Positions 1 through 7,389 of a stretch of 64,000 nt of DNA are shown piece after piece; position 1 is the stretch's first letter; every line of letters begins with the position of its first letter. Position numbers and translations under genes: made by a program. Location: NCBI RefSeq assembly GCF_947495925.1, contig NZ_CANMAU010000007.1:62001-126000 (forward strand). The letters are read 5' to 3'. The stretch is from an uncultured Algibacter sp. (GTDB taxonomy: Bacteria > Bacteroidota > Bacteroidia > Flavobacteriales > Flavobacteriaceae). A model generated the notes under the pieces. The model was given only the letters and a program-made list of their open reading frames with translations, made no database searches and was not told the DNA's origin.

Positions 1-597
1 GCCAAAACGTACTTTGGTTTTAGGTATCACATATCCATCTAAGCCATTGATAGCTGCAACTTCAGCCTTCGGAAGATTTATAAGGCCATCTTCTTCAATG
101 AGTTCATTATTAACATATAAACCTATTATTTTACCTACCACTAAGGTAGTATTGTTAGCTTTTATGTTATATTCTTCAACGTATTGCATAGCCAGTTGTA
201 TCGGACACCCGTTTACAAATGGTGCGTAAAAATCATTTTTATATTCTGATTGTAAACCCGTTACGTTAAATTCTGATATGTGGGAAGCATATTTAGCAGA
301 AGTATGATGAGCATCTTGTCTAATACCTTTGTGAATATGATTTATAGTGTAAACACCTGATGATTTTAAATTCTCGTAGGTGTTTCTAACTACTGTGGTT
401 GGTCTTAAAAAGAAACCGAGCATAGCTGGACTTGAACCAATGTGTACTACAGAACTAAATACGGCAACGTTTTCAATCCCCACTTTGGATTTACTTCCTA
501 TTAGGTTAGCTGATTTATACCCTGAACAGCTATTTATTAAGTTGATTTTATAAAGATGATCAAGATTCTGAATATCGGTTTCATTAAAGTGCTTCAT
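1..597 (-). CDS. Flavin reductase family protein, 3' part outside the window
   Basis: The minus strand is open from an ATG at 597 to the window edge with no stop, giving about 199 residues. The start reads MKHFNETDIQNLDHLYKIN and continues with an FMN-binding split-barrel pattern: 'KVGIENVAVFSSVVHIGSSPAMLGF', written here as KVGIENVAVF then SSPAMLGFFLRP. Family members bind FMN and act as flavin reductases or related flavoenzymes. Its ATG overlaps the stop of the kinase gene upstream by four bases (TCAT at 594-597), so the two are translationally coupled and it is the third gene of the TetR-AarF operon. The electron donor and partner are not visible. Confidence 0.8.
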   Translation of the reverse strand, partial: MKHFNETDIQNLDHLYKINLINSCSGYKSANLIGSKSKVGIENVAVFSSVVHIGSSPAMLGFFLRPTTVVRNTYENLKSSGVYTINHIHKGIRQDAHHTSAKYASHISEFNVTGLQSEYKNDFYAPFVNGCPIQLAMQYVEEYNIKANNTTLVVGKIIGLYVNNELIEEDGLINLPKAEVAAINGLDGYVIPKTKVRFG

Positions 598-1907
598 GAC
601 AATCCTAAATAGTTATTTATTTTGATGTTTTGAGCTTTTAAATCGAACATTAAATTGTATAGACCAAAGAAGGTTCTATTCATATAGATAAAATGCTTCG
701 ATCCTCTATTACCATTCATTTTTTTTAGGTCTGTACTTTTAGAGTAACGTTCTCCTAATTCCGCTATTTGACCAAAAAAATTAGCATCTGAAAAATCAAA
801 TGTTTCATCATGAAATGGCTTTGAAAATAGGCTTAACATATCATGAAACATTTTGGTGAAAAAAATTATTTCAGCTTCAGTGTCATCTGTTCTTAAAATT
901 TTTAATTCATATAGTTTGTCAATGAAGTAGGCTTCATTATTTAAGTTTTCTTTTTTTGCTAACATGAAATAGGGTGTGTAAAAATCTAAAGGGATAGTTT
1001 TCATACACCCAAAATCAAGGGCTATTAATTCTCCTTTTTCTGATACTAAAAAATTTCCTGGGTGAGGGTCGGCATGCACTTTTTTAAGATTGTGTATTTG
1101 GAACATATAAAAATCCCAAAGTGCCTGACCTATTTTATTTGATTCTATTTGGTTTTTATTATGTGCGGTGAACTCTGAAAGATGTTCTCCTTTCATGTAG
1201 TCCATTGTTAAAATGCGCTCTGATGAGTAGTCTTCATAATACTCTGGAAATAGTATGTTGGAAATGTGAGAGCAAGCCATAGTAATCTCTTTACTTTGCT
1301 TCATTTCCAACACATAATTCGTTTCTTCAATAAGTTTGTTTTCAACTTCTTTAAAATACTTATCGGAATCTTTACCTTTTATGTTGAACATACTCATAGC
1401 TATTGGTTTTACCATGGCTAGGTCTGATGTGATACTTTCTGCAACTCCTGGATATTGGATTTTCACAGCAAGTTGTTTCCCATTCTTTACAGCAATATGC
1501 ACCTGACCGATGCTTGCAGCGTTCACAGAAGTTGCATTAAAAGTATCAAATATATGATCTGGTGTTTTACCAAAATATTTTTTAAATGTTTTTATAACCA
1601 ATGGTGGGGACAATGGTGGTACTGAAAACTGAGCTAAAGAAAATTTCTCAACATAGGCCTGTGGTAAGATGCTTTTATCCATACTGAGCATTTGTGCTAT
1701 TTTAAGGGCACTACCTTTAAGTTGCTTTAACCCATCGTAAATATCTTCGGCATTGTTTTTATTTAATCTGTTTTTGGCTTCTTCCTCAGAATTCACCATT
1801 TTTTCACCATAGTACTTAATGTAATTCACACCAACCTTGGCTCCGGTTGAAACCAATTTAGTAGCGCGTTGTATTTTTGATGTTGGTATGTTATCTATGG
1901 TCTTCAT
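594..1907 (-). CDS. ABC1/AarF/UbiB-family atypical kinase
   Basis: A 437-residue member of the ABC1 (AarF/UbiB/COQ8) protein-kinase-like family, often linked to quinone or lipid homeostasis. Visible motifs in order are the N-terminal ALKIAQMLS signature, the alanine-rich loop AASIGQVH, the kinase lysine in LAVKIQYPGV, the catalytic HADPHPGNFL and the metal-binding ALDFGCMK. The family signature is normally KxGQ; here it reads KIAQ, with Gly replaced by Ala. No membrane anchor is obvious. It lies 4 bases downstream of the TetR-like gene and overlaps the flavin reductase start, so the three form one operon. The substrate is unknown. Confidence 0.85.
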   Translation of the reverse strand: MKTIDNIPTSKIQRATKLVSTGAKVGVNYIKYYGEKMVNSEEEAKNRLNKNNAEDIYDGLKQLKGSALKIAQMLSMDKSILPQAYVEKFSLAQFSVPPLSPPLVIKTFKKYFGKTPDHIFDTFNATSVNAASIGQVHIAVKNGKQLAVKIQYPGVAESITSDLAMVKPIAMSMFNIKGKDSDKYFKEVENKLIEETNYVLEMKQSKEITMACSHISNILFPEYYEDYSSERILTMDYMKGEHLSEFTAHNKNQIESNKIGQALWDFYMFQIHNLKKVHADPHPGNFLVSEKGELIALDFGCMKTIPLDFYTPYFMLAKKENLNNEAYFIDKLYELKILRTDDTEAEIIFFTKMFHDMLSLFSKPFHDETFDFSDANFFGQIAELGERYSKSTDLKKMNGNRGSKHFIYMNRTFFGLYNLMFDLKAQNIKINNYLGLS

Positions 1908-1911
1908 ATTT

Positions 1912-2571
1912 TTACAAATTCATTTGAAATTTTTCTTTGAACAAGAATTTGCCCAAATCGAGAACACTTTTTAAGGGAGCAATATTCAAAACATCAAAGG
2001 TTGTATTGACCGATTTTTCAATAAAAATATCTGTTTTTTCAAATGAAGCAGAGGTGTCTTCTAACCAAAATTTTGTAGTTAATAACAATTGGAACCACGC
2101 AGATTCTTTTAGGGCGCTTTCTTGAATTTTTTCAAATTGCTCCTGCTTAATATTTAACATTTGTATCCCCAGCGTACTTACGTAATTCGTAAAATGATGT
2201 TTTAAACCAGATAAAACTTTAAGACCACTAAAGTCATTTTTATATTTATCTAAAACATACTTAACATAACTTCTGTTAGCTGTTAAGTTTTCAAAAAAGG
2301 TGTAATAGAAGCTAAGTAGTTTGTTACGGGCATCAAATATGTTATAGTCCTCGCTTTTATTGAGGGCTTTTAAGGAATTAGTAAGGAAAGCTTCAAAAAT
2401 GCCTTTCTCTATAGCTTCAAAAGAAGCGAAGTATTGATAAAAATCTACTTCTTCAAAGTTATTAGCTTTACTAAAAGTATAAATAGAATTTGGATGCTGA
2501 TTATGCTCCAGAACATACTCCATGTAGGAGGATATAATACTTTCTTGTGAGATTGCTTTTTTCTTCGCCAT
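1912..2571 (-). CDS. TetR-family-like transcriptional regulator
   Basis: A 219-residue, mostly helical protein. The first 60 residues (start MAKKKAISQESIISSYMEYV) have the layout of a TetR DNA-binding domain, with a turn around FSKANNFEEVDFYQYFASFEA where the recognition helix would sit. The rest resembles the TetR C-terminal ligand domain seen next to AarF kinases in flavobacteria. The helix-turn-helix is weak by eye, so the DNA-binding call is family inference. It is the first gene of the operon and would be expected to autoregulate it. The region 2572-2658 upstream is short and AT-rich. Confidence 0.6.
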   Translation of the reverse strand: MAKKKAISQESIISSYMEYVLEHNQHPNSIYTFSKANNFEEVDFYQYFASFEAIEKGIFEAFLTNSLKALNKSEDYNIFDARNKLLSFYYTFFENLTANRSYVKYVLDKYKNDFSGLKVLSGLKHHFTNYVSTLGIQMLNIKQEQFEKIQESALKESAWFQLLLTTKFWLEDTSASFEKTDIFIEKSVNTTFDVLNIAPLKSVLDLGKFLFKEKFQMNL

Positions 2572-2658
2572 AACGGTTATATTTATGGTAAAGATACAAA
2601 ATGTTTAATAAATAATTAAAAAAGTTAAACAAAATAAATATTTACTGCTTTATCTGTG

Positions 2659-3315
2659 CTAACAACAGTTATCATCTTTTACAAGTTTACAGCTAGAAAC
2701 GCCAGTAATGGCCCCTAAAATGGGTGCTGTAATGTAGATCCATAAATATTGAAAGTTTCCAGTAAATAGGGCAGGAGCTATGGACCGAATAGGATTCATA
2801 GATGCTTTGGTCATCGGGCCTGCAAACATGGCTTCTAAAAGTATTACGCCTCCAACAGCAATTGCAGCCATGGTTCCTATTTCTTTACTTCCCGTAGAAA
2901 CATTAATAATAACGATCATTAAAAAGAAGGTTAAAATAAATTCTAAAATGGCAGCTTTATATGAAGGAAATCCTTCTGCTGGTGTAGTTTCTCCCAAAAA
3001 CTGACTTTCAGGAAACAGAAACCATAACATAAAAGCAGCAAGAATACCTCCTAGGGCTTGAGCAAGAATATATTTAGGAACTTTATTCCAAGAAAATTTT
3101 TTAGCAAAAGCAAAACCAATGGTTACAGCAGGATTAAAATGTGCACCAGAAATTTCACCAAAGGCATAGATCATGGCCATAACTATGAGCCCCCAAGTAG
3201 CAGCAACTCCAACATGCGATATGCCATTGTTAGTTATTTCGTTTATGGTCATGGCTCCACAACCACAAAATATCATGGCAAACGTTCCTATGGCTTCTGA
3301 AATGTATTGTTTCAT
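2659..3315 (-). CDS. MIP/aquaporin family channel
   Basis: A 218-residue integral membrane protein with the two half-helix motifs of the major intrinsic protein family: HFNPAVTIGFA in the first half and SMNPIRSIAP in the second. The second has Ile in place of the usual Ala of NPA. Six membrane segments can be counted. It should conduct water or small neutral solutes across the inner membrane. The C-terminus ends in DDNCC, an unusual pair of cysteines. It is alone, transcribed away from the DUF2911 gene. The substituted second motif makes substrate choice uncertain. Confidence 0.85.
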   Translation of the reverse strand: MKQYISEAIGTFAMIFCGCGAMTINEITNNGISHVGVAATWGLIVMAMIYAFGEISGAHFNPAVTIGFAFAKKFSWNKVPKYILAQALGGILAAFMLWFLFPESQFLGETTPAEGFPSYKAAILEFILTFFLMIVIINVSTGSKEIGTMAAIAVGGVILLEAMFAGPMTKASMNPIRSIAPALFTGNFQYLWIYITAPILGAITGVSSCKLVKDDNCC

Positions 3316-3515
3316 TTTAAAATCTAAATTATTTACGTTAGGGATTGAAACGGTATCCTTTTGTTTTTATCAAAAGTATAGTGTAACAACCGACCTTTTG
3401 GTAACGTCCATCTTATTAAAGGCCAAATATACAATGTCTTATTTTAAGCTTTTGTTAACATTAATAGGAATTGTGTTATGTAAATTTATGCCAAATTTAA
3501 TTTAACTATTACGAA

Positions 3516-4367
3516 ATGAAAAAATTACTATTACTTTTTATGGCTTGTGCTACTGTATATTCAGTTAATGCACAGGTAACTACACCACAACCGAGTCCAG
3601 CATCTAAATTGGAGCAAAAGGTAGGATTGACTGATGTAACTATAGAATATTCTAGACCAGCGGTAAGAGAACGTGAAATTTTTGGAAACTTAGTACCATT
3701 TGATAAATTATGGAGAACAGGGGCTAATAAAAACACGGTAATTACTTTTAGTACAGATGCCACAGTTTTTGGCTCAAAATTGAAAGCCGGTTCTTATGCC
3801 ATTTTCACGAAGCCTGGAAAAAGCAATTGGGAGGTTTACTTTTATGCAGACACAGAAAACTGGGGTACTCCTAAAGAATGGGATGATAGTAAGGTAATGG
3901 CAATGGGTGAAGTACCTGTTCATCCAGTTCCTTTTAGTATTGAAAACTTTACATTAGATATTAATAGTATCAAGAACGGTTCTGCTATTATAGATGTAAT
4001 TTGGGAAAAAACCTATGTAGGTATTCCATTTACGGTACCAACAGATGATGCTGTTTTAGCTAGTATAAATGATGTTTTGGGAGGTACACCAACTGAGAAT
4101 GATTATTTCTCTTCAGCGGTTTACTATTTACAAGAAGGCAAAGATATCAAACAAGCGCAAGAGTGGATTGATAAAGCGGTTGATATGACTAAGGATAAGC
4201 CACGTTTTTGGTTTTTAAGACAACAGTCTTTAATTCATGCTAAAGCAGGGGATACTGCAGGAGCAATTGCGGCAGCAAAAGCATCATTAGCAGGAGCAGA
4301 AGAAGCTGGAAATGCTGATTATGTAAAAATGAATACAGACTCTTTAAAAGAGTGGGAAGGACAGTAA
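3516..4367 (+). CDS. DUF2911 domain-containing exported protein
   Basis: A 283-residue protein with a Sec signal peptide (MKKLLLLFMACATVYSVNAQ) and a DUF2911 domain over about residues 25-165, recognisable from YSRPAVREREIFGNLVPF, LWRTGANKNT and AGSYAIFTKPGK. Residues 190-280 look like TPR-type helical hairpins (WIDKAVDMTKDKPRFWFLRQ). The family is widespread in Bacteroidota and its function is unknown; a periplasmic or secreted location is inferred from the signal peptide. It is monocistronic and followed by a terminator. The first 18 bases of the coding sequence nearly match the antisense core of the small RNA repeats found from 38 kb on. Confidence 0.85.
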   Translation: MKKLLLLFMACATVYSVNAQVTTPQPSPASKLEQKVGLTDVTIEYSRPAVREREIFGNLVPFDKLWRTGANKNTVITFSTDATVFGSKLKAGSYAIFTKPGKSNWEVYFYADTENWGTPKEWDDSKVMAMGEVPVHPVPFSIENFTLDINSIKNGSAIIDVIWEKTYVGIPFTVPTDDAVLASINDVLGGTPTENDYFSSAVYYLQEGKDIKQAQEWIDKAVDMTKDKPRFWFLRQQSLIHAKAGDTAGAIAAAKASLAGAEEAGNADYVKMNTDSLKEWEGQ

Positions 4368-4404
4368 TTTAGTTATTATAAGTCTACTAGTTTACAAGAA
4401 ATTT

Positions 4405-4435
4405 AAAGCGTAATCGTTAATGGTTACGCTTTTTT
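4405..4435 (+). terminator. Rho-independent terminator after the DUF2911 gene
   Basis: Inverted arms AAAGCGTAA and TTACGCTTT enclose a seven-base loop and are followed by a T-run, 38 bases after the stop codon. This suits termination of the plus-strand DUF2911 transcript. Confidence 0.75.
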
Positions 4436-4442
4436 ATTTTGT

Positions 4443-4584
4443 GCATTTTAACTCGCTTTCGCTGTTTCTTTTTATGTTCTTAATTTGTTTCAGTTTTTTA
4501 AGAGAAAACAAGTTATTTAGTTTTATCTAAATACGAGCAAACTAGGTGAAAAGGGTGCTGTTGCAGTCCTTAACGCCGCGCATA
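4443..4584. repeat. Degenerate flavobacterial intergenic repeat
   Basis: This gap between convergent genes holds 'CGCTTTCGCTGTTTCTTTTT' on the left and 'GCTGTTGCAGTCCTTAACG' on the right. The same kinds of words (CTTTCCGCT, TTTTTATG, GCAATCC, TAACG) occur in the gaps at 23643-23735 and 35084-35195. I read these as decayed copies of a dispersed non-coding repeat; boundaries are approximate. Confidence 0.4.
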
Positions 4585-4603
4585 TCCATTCTAATTCATA
4601 ATA

Positions 4604-5587
4604 TTAATAAACTAGATTAATCTGTTTTCTAACCAGATCTAAGGTTCGAATAAGTTGCTTGCTAAAGGCAAACGTCATGATGTTGCTTTCTGTTTTTCCC
4701 TCGCGCAGTAAACTATTAAAGTGAATAATTTCGTAGTTATATCCTATGGTTTTGTAGTTGAAATCTATCGTTTCTTCTTTTTTATCTTGAATGATACTCA
4801 CTGTTGTTGGGGCATGAAAACCACTGTTAATTTTTATTAGTCCTTTTTCAAAGTAAAAAATAGCTTCACCTGGAGTGTCCTCAAGTAAGGTGCTTTTTAA
4901 ATGGGCTTTCGCCTTATTATATTCAAAAACCATATCACAGGATGAGTCTGCTCCATTTTCAAAATAAGTGGCATTTGCTTCAATTTTACTAGGTATACCA
5001 AGAGAGGATAGGGCTGCAAAAATTGGATATATACCTATGTCCAGTAAGCTTCCACCACCTAGAGATTTATTGAATAATCTTGAGTCATTATCAAAAGCCC
5101 TGTAAAAACCAAAATCGGCTTCTAGTTTTTTTAAGCTCCCGAGGGTTTTGTCTTCAATAGCATTCAAAACATATTGATAATGCGGTAAGAAATAGGTCCA
5201 AAGGGCTTCCATAAGTAGAATATTTTTTTCTTTGGCTTTTGTAACCATTTGTTCAACTTCTTTCGCATTCATTGCAAATGGTTTTTCGCATAGCACTGCA
5301 ATACCATGTTCTAAACACAGTAATGTATGTTCCTTATGCAACGCATGTGGCGTAGCGATATAAATGGCATCAATATTCTTATCTTCAACAAGAGCCTTAT
5401 AACTGTGGTAAGCTTTATTGGCGTTGTACTTATTAGAAAACTGGTCTGCTTTGTTTTGAGACCTTGATGCTACAGCGTATAAGTTAGCGTTTTCAATAGT
5501 TAGTAAATCTGTTGCAAATTTATGGGCAATGTTACCCAGTCCTAAAATACCCCAGTTTATAGTTTTATACTTTGATTTTTTTATCAT
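4604..5587 (-). CDS. Gfo/Idh/MocA family NAD(P)-dependent oxidoreductase
   Basis: A 327-residue dehydrogenase of the glucose-fructose oxidoreductase/inositol dehydrogenase family. The N-terminal Rossmann motif is GILGLGNIAHKF, the catalytic-lysine motif is CEKPFAMN near residue 95, and the C-terminal domain has GGGSLLDIGIYPIF. It would oxidise or reduce a sugar or cyclitol in the cytoplasm. I start it at the ATG ending at 5587 (MIKKSKYKTINWGI) rather than ten codons earlier, because the Rossmann strand begins right after it. It still overlaps the symporter gene by 23 bases, so it is in the same operon and probably acts on the imported solute. Confidence 0.85.
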   Translation of the reverse strand: MIKKSKYKTINWGILGLGNIAHKFATDLLTIENANLYAVASRSQNKADQFSNKYNANKAYHSYKALVEDKNIDAIYIATPHALHKEHTLLCLEHGIAVLCEKPFAMNAKEVEQMVTKAKEKNILLMEALWTYFLPHYQYVLNAIEDKTLGSLKKLEADFGFYRAFDNDSRLFNKSLGGGSLLDIGIYPIFAALSSLGIPSKIEANATYFENGADSSCDMVFEYNKAKAHLKSTLLEDTPGEAIFYFEKGLIKINSGFHAPTTVSIIQDKKEETIDFNYKTIGYNYEIIHFNSLLREGKTESNIMTFAFSKQLIRTLDLVRKQINLVY

Positions 5588-7277
5588 TTGGATGTATAAT
5601 TTGAATAAGGCATGCAATGCTAATAACGATAATGCAGCCTACAAAATTTAACCACAGAAAAGGTAAATTAATAAGCTCATACTCGTTAAGTAAAAAAAGT
5701 GAAATCACTAAAACTTGGGTGATTAAGGCGGCAATAAAAACGGCGTTACCTTTAACAAACTTAAAAAAGAAAGCGAGTAAAAATATACCCAAAACATTAC
5801 CATAGAATATGGAACCTATGATATTAACAAGTTGAATTAAATTTTCAGCAAGATTTGCTACACAGGCCACTCCAATGGCTATAAGTCCCCATGCAAAAGT
5901 AAACCAGCGAGATGCTTTTACCATCTCTTCTTCGGTCTTTTCACTAGTATTTCGTTTATATAAGTCAATTGTTGTTGTAGAGCCTAAAGCATTTAATTCA
6001 CTTGCCGTACTAGACATAGCCGCACTTAAAATTACAGCTAATAAAAGACCAATTAACCCACGAGGTAAATTGTTTAAAATGAAATGAATAAAAACATAGT
6101 CTTTATCGTTACTCTCAATCTTGATGTCTTGACTTTTAGAAGCTTTATCAATTAAGATTCTAGCCTCACTTCTTATTTCTTCATTTGCTTGGTTGGCTAT
6201 AGAAATGTATTGGGCCGCGTGGTTTGTTTCTGAGGAAACATAGGCTTCGATAATTTTTTGCTTATCATTAAAAATAGCGTGCTGTTCTTTTTGAAGGGCT
6301 TTGTAATCCTGAGCATATTCAGAATTTAAAACCACCTCAGTAGCAGTAGGATTGAAATTAACCGGAGCTTCGTTAAATTGATAAAAAACAAATACCATGA
6401 CCCCAACAAGCAATATAAAAAATTGCATAGGGACTTTTAAAATGCCATTAAATATTAAGCCTAATTGCATTTCTTTTACTGATTTTCCTGATAAATATCT
6501 TTGAACCTGACTTTGATCTGTTCCAAAATAGGATAACATTAAAAATGTACCCCCGATAATACCACTCCAAAATGTATAACGATTATTTAAATCAAATGAA
6601 AAATCTAGGACTTCCATTTTGCCACTAGCACCTGCTATTTCAAGAGCTTTGGTAAATGTAATGTCTTGAGGGAGTTTATCTACTATTAAAAAGAAGGCTA
6701 CCAGCATGCCAATAAAAATCACCACCATTTGATGTTTTTGAGTGACATTAACGGCTCGTGTTCCCCCAGAAACAGTATAAACTATTACTAAAAATCCAAT
6801 AACTATATTTAGTGTCAACAAATCCCAACCTAAAACAACAGATAAAATAATAGCAGGAGCAAAAATGGTAATGCCAGCTGCTAACCCCCGCTGAATTAGA
6901 AATAGTATGGCGGCTAAAGTTCTCGTTTTTAAATCAAAACGATTTTCTAAAAATTCATACGCAGTATATACTTTTAGGCGGTAGTATAAAGGAATAAAAA
7001 CCATGCATATGACTACCATGGCTATGGGAAGCCCAAAGTAAAATTGTACAAAGCCCATACCATCATTAAAGGCTTGACCCGGGGTTGACAAAAAGGTAAT
7101 AGCGCTAGCTTGAGTAGCCATTACAGATAAACCAATAGTCCACCATTTTGAATTATTTCCGCCTCGTAAATAGTCTTTTACATTTTTACTACCTCTGGTT
7201 TGCAGTGTGCCGTAAGTAACAATAGCAATGAGTGTAAAGCATAAAACCGTCCAGTCAATCCAACTTAAAACTTGCAT
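5565..7277 (-). CDS. Sodium:solute symporter (SSS family)
   Basis: A 570-residue inner-membrane transporter of the sodium/solute symporter family, with about 13 membrane segments. The conserved stretch SVMATQASAITFLSTPGQAF lies at the end of the first third-helix region, as is typical. A hydrophilic stretch of roughly 80 residues, starting near LNSEYAQDYKALQKEQHAIF, is inserted between two membrane segments before YVFIHFILNNLPRGLIGLL; the standard fold does not need it. It is two bases downstream of a 35-codon membrane peptide and overlaps the Gfo/Idh/MocA gene. The substrate is unknown; a sugar or amino sugar fits the neighbouring PIG-L deacetylase and dehydrogenase. Confidence 0.88.
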   Translation of the reverse strand: MQVLSWIDWTVLCFTLIAIVTYGTLQTRGSKNVKDYLRGGNNSKWWTIGLSVMATQASAITFLSTPGQAFNDGMGFVQFYFGLPIAMVVICMVFIPLYYRLKVYTAYEFLENRFDLKTRTLAAILFLIQRGLAAGITIFAPAIILSVVLGWDLLTLNIVIGFLVIVYTVSGGTRAVNVTQKHQMVVIFIGMLVAFFLIVDKLPQDITFTKALEIAGASGKMEVLDFSFDLNNRYTFWSGIIGGTFLMLSYFGTDQSQVQRYLSGKSVKEMQLGLIFNGILKVPMQFFILLVGVMVFVFYQFNEAPVNFNPTATEVVLNSEYAQDYKALQKEQHAIFNDKQKIIEAYVSSETNHAAQYISIANQANEEIRSEARILIDKASKSQDIKIESNDKDYVFIHFILNNLPRGLIGLLLAVILSAAMSSTASELNALGSTTTIDLYKRNTSEKTEEEMVKASRWFTFAWGLIAIGVACVANLAENLIQLVNIIGSIFYGNVLGIFLLAFFFKFVKGNAVFIAALITQVLVISLFLLNEYELINLPFLWLNFVGCIIVISIACLIQIIHPNDKKIKV

Positions 7278-7279
7278 AT

Positions 7280-7387
7280 TTAAAACGATTTTGTAATCAG
7301 ATAAAATGCTATAAAGTAAATAGCATTGGCTATTAAAACAACTGAATATAGCTTAAGCCAAGTTTGTTTTGGTTCTTCTTTTTTCAT
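7280..7387 (-). CDS. 35-residue single-membrane-span peptide paired with the symporter
   Basis: A short open frame starting MKKEEPKQTWLKLYSV and running through a hydrophobic stretch (VVLIANAIYFIAFYLI) to TKSF. It sits 2 bases after the PIG-L stop and 2 bases before the symporter ATG, spacing that is hard to explain unless it is translated. Several SSS transporters have small accessory membrane proteins encoded just upstream (for example YjcH with ActP and YhdT with PanF), which suggests this peptide is a subunit or assembly factor. It is too short for most gene finders. The assignment rests on position and hydrophobicity only. Confidence 0.7.
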   Translation of the reverse strand: MKKEEPKQTWLKLYSVVLIANAIYFIAFYLITKSF

Positions 7388-7389
7388 AG

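Noticed and set aside
3423-3430. TATATTTG on the minus strand in the aquaporin/DUF2911 gap as an aquaporin promoter
   Set aside because: Box fits, and another TACTTTTG lies nearer, but neither has a -33 TTG at the right distance; I cannot choose between them.
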